NCBI GenBank assembly: GCA_000436035.1
Contig: FR893221.1
Span: forward strand, 1-35,520
Reading direction: 5' to 3'
From: Prevotella sp. CAG:732
GTDB taxonomy: Bacteria > Bacteroidota > Bacteroidia > Bacteroidales > Bacteroidaceae
Length of the DNA: 35,520 nucleotides
The position numbers were made by a program, and so were the translations under genes. The notes beneath the pieces were generated by a model that made no database searches, was not told the origin of the DNA, and saw only the letters and a list, made by a program, of their open reading frames with translations. This document shows, in pieces, positions 18,001 through 25,583 of this stretch; the stretch's first letter is position 1; each line of letters starts with the position of its first letter.

Positions 18001-19281
18001 CTCATTTATTGCGTCAATGATAAAAATGGCGTATTTTCCAACTCTTTCCATTTTCTCATTGAGCAAATCCAAAGCATTACCGTGATTCCAATTCATCTTC
18101 CTTATGATTGTATCTAATGGAAACTCATTAGCAGAGAAATCCGTACCAAAAAACAAATACACATTTGTTTCCATACACAAATCACCTGCTATCTTGCACA
18201 ACGCAAATGTTTTACCGCAACCAGCATTACCTACGACAACTATTGCTTTGCTTATAGACAGCCCTTTATACCAAAAGTAACTTTGAGTTTTATCTATCAG
18301 TACAGATATTTGTTCTCGCTCCTTCGACGAAAACAAGTAATGTGAATCATATTTCGTTTTTTCCTTAAAATTCTTCAATGTATAAAGTTCTTTTTCTAAC
18401 GTTTCTCCAACAGTACTATTGGGCATAAACTTTTTCTTAAACTTTAAGACAACTTCCTTTTTATTTTCTTCTCGAATACTCGTAACAAACTTATCAAAAG
18501 TTTTGACTATATCGTTTACATCCATCTCAAAGCCTACACCTGCATAACGAAAAACCTCCTTTTCTATATCTTCATCTTCAACTTGTAAATCAAACGAGTA
18601 TCTACTGCCAGCTTGCTCTTGGGCTTCCTTGACCTGCAAAGCACATGTTCCTAGTCCAAAGTCCGATGTGTCTTCCAAGTCAGCATTGACATCTACAGAG
18701 ATTCCTTTCTGTACCAACTCATTTTGAACACAGTAAATAGATGTATATCCCAACGTATTATACAACTCATCTGTAACGACTCCGATGACAGACCCAAATT
18801 CATTGATTACAGGAGAACCCGACATTCCAGCATAACTGGACAAAGACAAATCATCATTTCTTCTGACAATTATATCAAATTGATAAGCAGGATTGGAAAT
18901 CGAACGTATATTTGTAACACCAAACTTGAATATATCAATTCCATTTCCCAATTCTTCAGGATAACCAATAATGGACAAGCTTTGTCCTTTCCTACAATCA
19001 GAAGCTAATAAATGAAAATAAAACTCATCATCTCTGTAGTCTTTACATGTGAGAAGAGCAATGTCCCTATCTTTAGCTACATCCTCACATGAACATTCCA
19101 CATCAAGACCATCCACGTTAATATATATAGCACTCTCATCAACCTTATTCTCAACAACTACATGATACGCCGTAAGAAGTTGATTTTCAGAAATAAAAAA
19201 AGCCGTACCTCTCTCACTTCCACACCAAATAGGTACAATGCTAGTACCTGCCAACTTATCAACATTCAAAAGTGTACTCAT
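15049..19281 (-). CDS. Trypsin-like protease fused to NACHT/STAND ATPase (Avs1-like)
   Basis: The 1410-aa protein begins with a trypsin-fold protease (about 10-200) with a complete triad: His40 in LLTAYHVV, Asp73 in DRDIALL and Ser154 in AGMSGSPV. After a linker comes a STAND NTPase: Walker A GNAGCGKT at 351-358, Walker B FIIDAINEG at about 420-428, the sensor strand FIFSVRE at 453-459, and FRNPLFLKIFCEAY beyond. The remaining 700-900 residues are helical and would be the ligand sensor, as in Avs proteins. There is no signal peptide, so it is cytoplasmic. The gene overlaps the MBL gene by 23 bases. Type I AVAST systems pair an MBL protein with a protease-STAND protein; by analogy, a phage protein would trigger oligomerisation and protease activation. 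The trigger here is unknown. Confidence 0.9.
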   Translation of the reverse strand: MSTLLNVDKLAGTSIVPIWCGSERGTAFFISENQLLTAYHVVVENKVDESAIYINVDGLDVECSCEDVAKDRDIALLTCKDYRDDEFYFHLLASDCRKGQSLSIIGYPEELGNGIDIFKFGVTNIRSISNPAYQFDIIVRRNDDLSLSSYAGMSGSPVINEFGSVIGVVTDELYNTLGYTSIYCVQNELVQKGISVDVNADLEDTSDFGLGTCALQVKEAQEQAGSRYSFDLQVEDEDIEKEVFRYAGVGFEMDVNDIVKTFDKFVTSIREENKKEVVLKFKKKFMPNSTVGETLEKELYTLKNFKEKTKYDSHYLFSSKEREQISVLIDKTQSYFWYKGLSISKAIVVVGNAGCGKTFALCKIAGDLCMETNVYLFFGTDFSANEFPLDTIIRKMNWNHGNALDLLNEKMERVGKYAIFIIDAINEGAGMYFWHDKLPVLLNKIEKWNRIKFIFSVREQSGADDILNETLCKMPRIRVVGFKDIRKAINLFFEYYRIDGKVDDYSHIQTFRNPLFLKIFCEAYSETYYSGRERPNIIDIYQRYIYKRNHSVSTDSDADPRMNYTVRILGKLAHYSLYNLQCGDIPREIAKSYSYHLCPYRTWSKDLLNNTLKANLLMEYTTYDDKEWITFEYDSMGDYLKASVLLNQKDDDYSKLKFITRLFDFSQGRFRQSIDGAKIKNFIKAFLSVWNPNVDVWHDKEIESGKLTELFIGSLALRNIDNDKLKTDASILKNVLDKNPKILNPDVFISLLENNNTMVIEEFHNKLISLKMADRDLVWSIPANYLNYSIRGELERLWEDKCINRRLLLAFECWLLSASYPSVRFPVIRFIVNQLEVLNNPNVVVYLINKFKNVDDPYILQGLCSAIYGYIVRKRVTDMQISRSVKETFYSKAKSAPNDFVLRYWTLKILEWQSHLTSDDSFWKAVQPPYQVPSDNPYQNIPQCDIPEDFFGLSYGANSLYRSLFTWDFYRYILGGNISDDLDKFVDDKKVSISIWETAKAIALLIKNKYGWNEALGDYDNGVPYESSHYHKTERIGKKYQWLGMSEIYAYLLDSCKLKVERWSQKERFRSKNYPWLVFNRIYFDPTLNEYDSLDETVKELFDEYSKDSTKEQDMTEWINDEKAMPPFISILYDKNGEEWVVLQGYDTRKENDEDECIRERFVYYNTCFVDDKDKDAFYEWAKTADFYGRWMPEPRESIDYLWSDYPWADAYTESLYEAEHQNGKLPCHVDLPYIAQLQEDYRGISNEEVISSIVYAPSVDMMRCLSLYTAERGIIRKNNSNEIVAINRMIRGESFHGLLIKRKYLNEYLNSSGKCLFYCLLGEKNIIGTGYQMLDRHDLTGAAKYNLIGDAEMIQPFRNEPEINPQDKSNNNDDFENSIKEWLSMSEEQKSSFIEHLKELSNDANKIDK

Positions 19282-20476
19282 TTTCTCTTGATATTTTAGC
19301 GTTCAATTCTGTCAACAAATTATTGTTTTCCTCCCTAATCAGTGCTTTCAATTCTATCAGATTAAGGTCACGGTTATAGTGGATTGTATGTAAATGCACC
19401 CCCTCTCTTAAAGGATGCAGTATGATCTTAGCCAGTGTTTCATAGTTAGGTCCTTCTCCTTTCTTCCCTCCAGTTAGAAAATAATGTTCAGAATCTATTA
19501 ACAGTGACAACTCATTACTCATGTTGTTTTTACTTCCATGATGCGGAATTTTTATCGCCTCAAACAAGACACAATCTTCCTGATATAAATCTCTGATAGC
19601 CTTATATAATTGAGAAGCAACAGCATCGCCACCTAATAGAAGTTTTCTGCCATTATATTCCCAAATTAAGGCAAGAGAGGCTTTGTTCGGGACTGTTACA
19701 TTAGATTCATCAGGATCAGTTAGTGCTTTATTTTGCAAAAACTGTTTTGTAATAAAAGAGGAACTAATAGGGATTTTCTTTTTTAAAGAAGGTTTAGCCG
19801 ATGCTATGCGAAGAAGCATTTCCCAATATTTTTCTTGATTTTCAAAAGCTTGCTCTGGTGGAAGTTCTTTCACTATCTTTGTATATTCTTTAATGAAATC
19901 ATATTTAAGAGCAGATAGCGCTTTATTTGAAGGAGATAAAACATGGAATATTCCCCACTTAGAATCATCTCCCAAACAAATCGTATCACCTTCAACAAAA
20001 ATCTTCTTATCCCATGCTTGATACCATTCATGATTCGATTTTATCAACAAACATAGGAGTCCAGCTTGGGATGCGCCTATTTTAGTTTCTGCTATTCCAC
20101 GGATGGGACGTATGTTTACTTCTTGTCTATCTAAAATATCTTTATCTTCATCTGGGATGGAAGCAGCTTTATTTATATCATAATCTTGAAAACAGTTATA
20201 TATGATTTTCTCTATCCTAAGGTTTCGCATCTCAACATCATTTAGAATTTCTATAAGACCACAGACATGATCATTATCATAATGTGACACAATTAGCATA
20301 TCAATTTTTAATCCAAGACATGATTTTATAAAGTCTTTGATTTCAGCAGTAAAATCACCACAATCTATCATAATATGATATGTCTCTTGAGTACTCTCAT
20401 CTTTTAAAATCAAAAAGATGCAGTCTCCACATCCTGATTGAAATGTCCTAATTGTTACATTCATATCTTTTTCCAT
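19259..20476 (-). CDS. Metallo-beta-lactamase-fold hydrolase (ComEC-like), Avs1A-like
   Basis: The 405-aa protein has the MBL metal motif HYDNDH at residues 65-70, an upstream aspartate in MIDCGD (about 38-41), the metal-bridging GGDA motif and a C-terminal PHHGS. These are the hallmarks of the ComEC/Rec2-type branch, many members of which cleave nucleic acids or phosphodiesters. There are no membrane segments, so it should be soluble. An alternative start is the second ATG at 20464 (MNVTIRTF), which better matches the beginning of the fold. Its 3' end overlaps the protease-STAND gene by 23 bases. In type I AVAST an MBL protein is a required partner; the substrate here is not evident. Confidence 0.88.
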   Translation of the reverse strand: MEKDMNVTIRTFQSGCGDCIFLILKDESTQETYHIMIDCGDFTAEIKDFIKSCLGLKIDMLIVSHYDNDHVCGLIEILNDVEMRNLRIEKIIYNCFQDYDINKAASIPDEDKDILDRQEVNIRPIRGIAETKIGASQAGLLCLLIKSNHEWYQAWDKKIFVEGDTICLGDDSKWGIFHVLSPSNKALSALKYDFIKEYTKIVKELPPEQAFENQEKYWEMLLRIASAKPSLKKKIPISSSFITKQFLQNKALTDPDESNVTVPNKASLALIWEYNGRKLLLGGDAVASQLYKAIRDLYQEDCVLFEAIKIPHHGSKNNMSNELSLLIDSEHYFLTGGKKGEGPNYETLAKIILHPLREGVHLHTIHYNRDLNLIELKALIREENNNLLTELNAKISRENEYTFEC

Positions 20477-20526
20477 ATCTCATACCAAGTATGATGCTGC
20501 GAATAAAATCGCAGATATATATTCCC

Positions 20527-21015
20527 CTAGAAGTCCAGCAGCCCAAAATACTGAGTATAAGGAATTGTAATATCGATAAAGTTGAAATTCAATTGTCCCT
20601 CCGCACTTTTAATTAGTTCATACACCTTTTTGCATTCCACATCAGCAGTACCATAATAATTAATATCAAGTTCTACATCAGCTTGTGCAAACATCTTAGT
20701 ATCATTCGGAACAACGGCTCTCGGTGTTATTGAAGCACCTCTTCTTTTCTTTTCAGCATATACCTCAGCTATCATTTTACCTGCTCTCAAAGCATGATCA
20801 AAATTGAATGGAACTATCTGCATATTTTTAAGTGGCAAATCATCAGCTTCACCTTTCACACAATATTCTGCAATAGCTATCGTGCTAACTTTAATCACAA
20901 AATCATGCTGCAAAAAATACCTAAAATATCCCATGGCATTATCATGCAATGGGTCTTCAGCATTAAGTAGGCGAATAAAGAAACTCGTATCAAGAAGTAC
21001 ACAATTATTTTCCAT
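20527..21015 (-). CDS. PIN-domain nuclease
   Basis: The 162-aa product shows the PIN pattern of acidic residues: Asp9 in CVLLDTSFFIRLL, Glu50 in IAIAEY, Asp105 and Asp113 in PNDTKMFAQAD, and Asp125 in YYGTAD. PIN domains are metal-dependent RNases, often toxins. The frame extends upstream to 21048, but the ATG at 21015 overlaps the stop of the 260-aa gene as TAATG and puts the first catalytic aspartate at the normal position. The gene is translationally coupled to the 260-aa gene and lies 51 bases before the MBL gene. It may be one half of a two-gene toxin module or part of the defence operon. Confidence 0.8.
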   Translation of the reverse strand: MENNCVLLDTSFFIRLLNAEDPLHDNAMGYFRYFLQHDFVIKVSTIAIAEYCVKGEADDLPLKNMQIVPFNFDHALRAGKMIAEVYAEKKRRGASITPRAVVPNDTKMFAQADVELDINYYGTADVECKKVYELIKSAEGQLNFNFIDITIPYTQYFGLLDF

Positions 21016-21797
21016 TAGGCAATTCCTCCTCTCACATTTGACAGCCATTCATCAACATTAACACCTCTCCACTTCGGAGTTGCTTTCAGAATTAATTCAT
21101 TCAGATACTCCTCATCAAATTTAGATTGATAATCCATCAACTCAACCAAAGTCAATGTTGATTTATCAATATCACCAGTCACAATATTCTTCTTTGCCTT
21201 AACACGCACACCAAACTTTTTGTATAAAGGATTGCCCTTGTATTCAGAAAGATATTCCTTATCAGCCCGAATAGTCAACGAGCCTGCCTCTTTGGTATCA
21301 AGGTGAATATTAGCCTTGTCCTTACCACCAGCATCCGTCAATGTACCATAATAATAGCATTCCACATCAACCATAATATTATCACGTCTATGATAATTTG
21401 ATTGAGGCGTAATTTTGAAGACACGATTAGGCTTGTCAGAGGTACCTACCTCAATGGTATAATCATTGCGTAAAGCAAAAGTCTGCAAATTTTCAATAGC
21501 ACGAGCACTATTGGTTTCCAACTTATCTATCACTCCATTGTCTGCCTCGATAGCACTGAGCATAGATGAAACCAACAATACGTTTTGAACTGAAGTCTTA
21601 AACACATTGATGACAGAGCCTTCCCTCATTTCATAAGAGATAGTAGGTCTGCCCTTACGTAATTTTTTGTCAGGATATAGCAAATTCTCTACTTCATCAA
21701 ACAAAACTCGAATTTGTCTGATGTCAAAATTAGCAGGAGTAAGGGCTTCCCCATCACTTTTGCCAATAATTCTCAAAGAAATCTCATTCAGTTCCAT
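21015..21797 (-). CDS. Hypothetical protein, first gene of the defence operon, PIN partner
   Basis: The 260-aa protein belongs to no family I can name. It has no signal peptide or membrane segment. Residues about 45-90 contain a conserved-looking segment, RPTISYEMREGSVINVFKT, followed by a mildly hydrophobic helix, and the C-terminal third is mixed alpha/beta with many lysines. Its stop overlaps the PIN start (TAATG), so the two proteins are probably made together and may form a complex, for example an inhibitor with its nuclease. A strong promoter lies 20-50 bases upstream. An antitoxin-like role is only an inference from the gene order. Confidence 0.6.
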   Translation of the reverse strand: MELNEISLRIIGKSDGEALTPANFDIRQIRVLFDEVENLLYPDKKLRKGRPTISYEMREGSVINVFKTSVQNVLLVSSMLSAIEADNGVIDKLETNSARAIENLQTFALRNDYTIEVGTSDKPNRVFKITPQSNYHRRDNIMVDVECYYYGTLTDAGGKDKANIHLDTKEAGSLTIRADKEYLSEYKGNPLYKKFGVRVKAKKNIVTGDIDKSTLTLVELMDYQSKFDEEYLNELILKATPKWRGVNVDEWLSNVRGGIA

Positions 21798-21816
21798 ATC
21801 CGCAACAATTTTTCTG

Positions 21817-21848
21817 CAAAGCTACGATTATTTCAGAATATAACCAAA
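21817..21848 (-). promoter_or_regulatory. Promoter of the defence operon
   Basis: On the minus strand TTTG (21845-21848) is followed after 20 bases by TAGCTTTG (21817-21824), a near-perfect Bacteroidetes promoter. It lies 20 bases upstream of the 260-aa gene and separates the defence operon from the polysaccharide locus transcribed toward it. Confidence 0.78.
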
Positions 21849-21924
21849 TTATGCTATCAAAATTTTATAAAGTCAAGCTAGATTTAACACTTGGCTGACA
21901 AAAAGTAAAATCAATCGCTGCATT

Positions 21925-22458
21925 TCATTCCTCAAACCTCTTCCTCAATACCTTTGCAGGCACGCCACCAATAATACTATAAGGAGGACACGACTTCGTG
22001 ACGACAGCACCAGCAGCCACCACCGAACCATGCCCGATGGTGACACCCTTCAATATCGTGACATTCGCACCCACCAAGACATCATCCTCGATGACGACCG
22101 GCTGGTCATACACATTCACGCCATCCACAAACTTCTCCTCCTCGGTGACATCGGCGATGTATTTGCCAGGGATGTCAATGCGATGGTCGCCCGTGATAAT
22201 CGTAGGATGCGGACCAAACAGCACCTTCTTGCCAATGGTGCAAGGAGCCTCCGTACAATAGATGGTGCTACCCTTCGGGATAGACGTGCCATCCCCCACC
22301 GACAGGTTCCACAAGCCCTTGAAGTCCGAGGACATCGGACGGATATATACCCCCTTGCCACAATGCTTCATGCAATGCTTCCATACCGGAGCCCACATCG
22401 CATCCCAAAGATACGAAGGCACGAGGCTCAACTTTTGTAATAAACTAAAAATACTCAT
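21925..22458 (-). CDS. Hexapeptide-repeat acetyltransferase (LbetaH)
   Basis: The 177-aa protein has the left-handed beta-helix repeat pattern: IGKKVLFGPHPTII, then VVIEDDVLVGANVTILKGVTIGHGSVVAAGAVV, and the typical end YSIIGGVPAKVLRKRF. The catalytic histidine is probably in the GDHRID loop. Members transfer acetyl or related groups to sugars of surface polysaccharides. As the last gene of the polysaccharide locus it would decorate the repeat unit, acting in the cytoplasm on lipid-linked sugar or nucleotide sugar. Confidence 0.9.
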   Translation of the reverse strand: MSIFSLLQKLSLVPSYLWDAMWAPVWKHCMKHCGKGVYIRPMSSDFKGLWNLSVGDGTSIPKGSTIYCTEAPCTIGKKVLFGPHPTIITGDHRIDIPGKYIADVTEEEKFVDGVNVYDQPVVIEDDVLVGANVTILKGVTIGHGSVVAAGAVVTKSCPPYSIIGGVPAKVLRKRFEE

Positions 22459-22509
22459 GATTCAAATGTATGTTTTGCCAGTACTTCCATGAACAGGCAT
22501 CAGTATCAT

Positions 22510-23751
22510 CTATTTCCCTATGATTTTCTCATACTCCTCCACGACCATTCTTGCCTTCACCTCCCAAGAAAGATCCATTTGCCTCTGCTTGCAATTCTCG
22601 GACAAATGCTTCAACAACGCCCTATTGCTTTCCAACTCATTCAAGATTCGAGCGAAGTCATGGGCAGACTGAGACGGATGAGACAAGGCAATCTTTCTGC
22701 CGACTGAATCATCAATCACTGCTGACATACCGCACGCATTGAAACAAACGACAGGCAAGCGATTGCTCACCGCCTCCAATACCACGGTGGAAGTGTCCTC
22801 ATTTACACTCGTAAAGAAGAACAACTGCGCCTTGCGCATCGCCTCCATGATTACATCATTCTTCTGATTGCCATGCCAGATAACCTGCTGGGAGATTCCC
22901 AATTCTTCACCCATACGCTTCGCCATTTCCACTTGACCCACAAAGCCACTGCCATAAACATCAAGTTTCAATTTCGGATTCTTAGCCAAGGCAACGGCTT
23001 GCAAAGCCAAAGGCAATTGCTTGCGGAAATCAAACTTGCCTACCCACATGATATGAAATTCCTCATCGTCAAAGCGATCCGTAGATATATCATCCGACAA
23101 GAAGCATCCCGTCTCAGGAATCACCATCGACTCCAAGCCCTTGTACTTCTTGAGCGCACGATAAGAATCAGGAATGGAACTAATCAGCAACTTTGCCGTC
23201 TTCAACGCCTCACCCACACGCTTCTCATGCTTCAACTGCCAAATATTGAGGAAATTCTTCAACCGCATGAAGAGTTGCATTTTGAGTCCTGACCCTTTCA
23301 GATAGGCAGTAGGGAATTGCTTCAATCCACCGATTGGTCCCCAAACAAAAGGCACCCCATTCTCTTTCGACAACTTCCAGAGATACCCCGGCTCACGGAA
23401 TCCAATCATATTGAGCTGATGAAGCACATCTATCTTCTCCGTCTCACAAATGTCCTTCGCCATGAGATACGTCTTCCATTGCCATTGTCGATAGTACTTA
23501 TAGAATCTCCAGTCCCCTTGGTTCCAGCACATCTTTCGGATTTCATCACTCACAGGGTTATAATAGAAGTGCATATTGCCACCTTGCTCCAAGGTAGGCA
23601 CCACCGCCTCTATCCTCTCCCGAAACTCCCCCTCCGTGATGATATACAACTCACAGAACTTGGCGAGGTTCTTCACCCAGTTCCAAGCCATCCCCGGCTC
23701 ACTCCCTATTCCAGGCGAGCAAGCGTAAGCATTGATTAAAACTTTCAGCAT
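22510..23751 (-). CDS. Glycosyltransferase family 4 (GT-B fold)
   Basis: The 413-aa protein starts with the N-terminal Rossmann strand and glycine-rich loop (VLINAYACSPGIGSEPGMAW). In the C-terminal domain it has MWVGKFDFRKQLPLALQAV, an HGN segment and the EX7E donor-site motif in EDTSTVVLE. It should add a sugar from an activated donor to the growing repeat unit on the inner membrane face. It overlaps the preceding glycosyltransferase gene by 7 bases, showing operon organisation. The donor and linkage cannot be told. Confidence 0.9.
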   Translation of the reverse strand: MLKVLINAYACSPGIGSEPGMAWNWVKNLAKFCELYIITEGEFRERIEAVVPTLEQGGNMHFYYNPVSDEIRKMCWNQGDWRFYKYYRQWQWKTYLMAKDICETEKIDVLHQLNMIGFREPGYLWKLSKENGVPFVWGPIGGLKQFPTAYLKGSGLKMQLFMRLKNFLNIWQLKHEKRVGEALKTAKLLISSIPDSYRALKKYKGLESMVIPETGCFLSDDISTDRFDDEEFHIMWVGKFDFRKQLPLALQAVALAKNPKLKLDVYGSGFVGQVEMAKRMGEELGISQQVIWHGNQKNDVIMEAMRKAQLFFFTSVNEDTSTVVLEAVSNRLPVVCFNACGMSAVIDDSVGRKIALSHPSQSAHDFARILNELESNRALLKHLSENCKQRQMDLSWEVKARMVVEEYEKIIGK

Positions 23752-24797
23752 CCTTTCGTATCCATTAAACTCTCATACAATCGCTCGACACTCTCATTCA
23801 CCTTCTCTGGCGCAAACACACTCTCCCCAAACACCTTGGAGTATTCAGCCATGCTCTTGCGAAGCTCAGGCGATTCCATCAACTTCCTCATTTGGGCAGC
23901 CAAAGCCTCAGTATCCCCAAATGGGAATGTCAAGCAGTTCTTGCCCTCCTCGATGACATCAGGCAAGCCACCCACAGGAGTAGTCACCACGGCAATGCCC
24001 CTCGCCCATGCCTCCAACACCACCATCGGGAAACCTTCATGGCGAGAGCACATGCAATAGATGCTCGCCTTGTTCCAAATATCCTCCTTCTGCTTACCAG
24101 TGATATACCCCGTAAAAGTCACGCTTTCATCCAAGCTCATGTCATGCGCCATCTTTCGATACCCCTCTACATCACCATTGCCCATGATGGTGACATGCCA
24201 GTCAGGGAAATCCCCTCTCAAACTATCCCATGCCTTCAAGAGCAAGTCAGCTCGCTTGTTGCTATCCAAATGAGCGGCAAAGATGATACTCTTCTCCTTG
24301 ATAGAGTAATCGACTGCTGGCGTAGGAGAGCAGGCATTATAGATGACAGCCGTGCGCACCCTCACCGAAGGAAAGAGGCTCACAAAGAGATTCTGCCATT
24401 TCTTGGCAAGCAGCACCACACAATCCGCACGATTCAAGCACCAGATGAACAAGCCATTATGCGTATGTTCCTCTAGTTGATTGCCCATGTGGATGTGCAT
24501 GATCACCTTCTTTCGCCCCAGCTTCGCCAAGAGCAGCACTGGCATCTGAATAATCAAGCAGATCTTGTCCGGCACGGTATGGAAATGCACAATGTCATAC
24601 TGCCATATCGTAAACAACGCCTTGAAGTAAGCCTTCAGGGCATACCATAACTTCACACCATATCCACGCTGAATCTGCGTTCCGAGCCATCCACACTGGT
24701 ATTTCTTCCAGAACGGCATAGTCTTCATCAGCCTCAGTACACTCGCCACTCCGCCACCACTCTGTTCGGCGGAGCCAACCATCAAAACTTTAGTCAT
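23745..24797 (-). CDS. Glycosyltransferase family 4 (GT-B fold)
   Basis: The 350-aa protein has an N-terminal nucleotide-fold strand with a glycine loop (VLMVGSAEQSGGGVASV), an acceptor-domain DIVHFHT strand, and a C-terminal donor domain with IIFAAHLDSNKRADLLLKAW and the EX7E motif in HEGFPMVVLEAW followed by TPVGGLPD. This is a standard retaining GT4 enzyme. It begins 6 bases after the GT2 gene and overlaps the next GT4 gene, so it is part of the same operon. Confidence 0.9.
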   Translation of the reverse strand: MTKVLMVGSAEQSGGGVASVLRLMKTMPFWKKYQCGWLGTQIQRGYGVKLWYALKAYFKALFTIWQYDIVHFHTVPDKICLIIQMPVLLLAKLGRKKVIMHIHMGNQLEEHTHNGLFIWCLNRADCVVLLAKKWQNLFVSLFPSVRVRTAVIYNACSPTPAVDYSIKEKSIIFAAHLDSNKRADLLLKAWDSLRGDFPDWHVTIMGNGDVEGYRKMAHDMSLDESVTFTGYITGKQKEDIWNKASIYCMCSRHEGFPMVVLEAWARGIAVVTTPVGGLPDVIEEGKNCLTFPFGDTEALAAQMRKLMESPELRKSMAEYSKVFGESVFAPEKVNESVERLYESLMDTKGC

Positions 24798-24803
24798 TAT
24801 TCT

Positions 24804-25577
24804 TCATCTTCTTACCATACTTCTCCAAATAACAGAGAGGTAGGTTATCAATCGAAAATAAATCTTTATAGGTAATGGAGGCAACACATTATTTGCTCCA
24901 AAACTAGAGACATTATGCTTGCCAGAATATCTATGGATAGCGCAAGGCTCATCTATAAAATGGAGTTTCTTTCTCCACAAAGCACTATACTGTATATAAG
25001 TATCATGTCCTGTCACAGAAGAAGGAATAGGAAGATAGTATTTCAACTCATCACGAGTAAAAGCCAAGCTGAATCCATAAAGGCACAATACATTTTTCAA
25101 TGTAAAGAAAGGAACATCATGTTTATAGATATGAGAATTAAACTTATGTAGTTCACCATCACCCATATCAAAAGCAGCCACACTAAGCCCCCCCACATTG
25201 CGAAGCATAGACAATTGCTTGTCTATCTTCCATGGATACCACACATCATCTTGGTCACTGAGGAAGATGTAATCTCCTGACGCTTTCAATATAGCATTTT
25301 CAAAATTGCATTTACAAGCTCGTGTCGCATTCAGATATTTATACTTCTTCTTATTCTGATGCTTGAAAATCTTGATTCTATCATCATGATAAGACTCCAA
25401 GATTTGAATAGTGTCATCAGTAGAATCATCATCACTCACCACTAACTCCAATTCCACACCATGATTCTCCTTGAACTCTTGATTCAAGATAGAATCCACC
25501 TGCTCACGGATATATTTACCACCATTATAGGTGGCCATACATACCGAAACTAAAATTTTAGTATCTATCATTTTCAA
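24804..25577 (-). CDS. Glycosyltransferase family 2 (GT-A fold)
   Basis: The 257-aa protein shows the GT2 pattern: VSVCMATYNGGKYIREQVDS near the N terminus, the nucleotide-binding SDDDSTDDT at about 48-56, and the metal-binding DQDD at about 108-111. The layout resembles rhamnosyl-type transferases of O-antigen loci. Either the first ATG or the third residue (MIDTKILV) could be the start. The gene begins 6 bases after the polymerase gene. A C-terminal hydrophobic patch may help membrane contact. Confidence 0.9.
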   Translation of the reverse strand: MKMIDTKILVSVCMATYNGGKYIREQVDSILNQEFKENHGVELELVVSDDDSTDDTIQILESYHDDRIKIFKHQNKKKYKYLNATRACKCNFENAILKASGDYIFLSDQDDVWYPWKIDKQLSMLRNVGGLSVAAFDMGDGELHKFNSHIYKHDVPFFTLKNVLCLYGFSLAFTRDELKYYLPIPSSVTGHDTYIQYSALWRKKLHFIDEPCAIHRYSGKHNVSSFGANNVLPPLPIKIYFRLITYLSVIWRSMVRR

Positions 25578-25583
25578 TAAATA

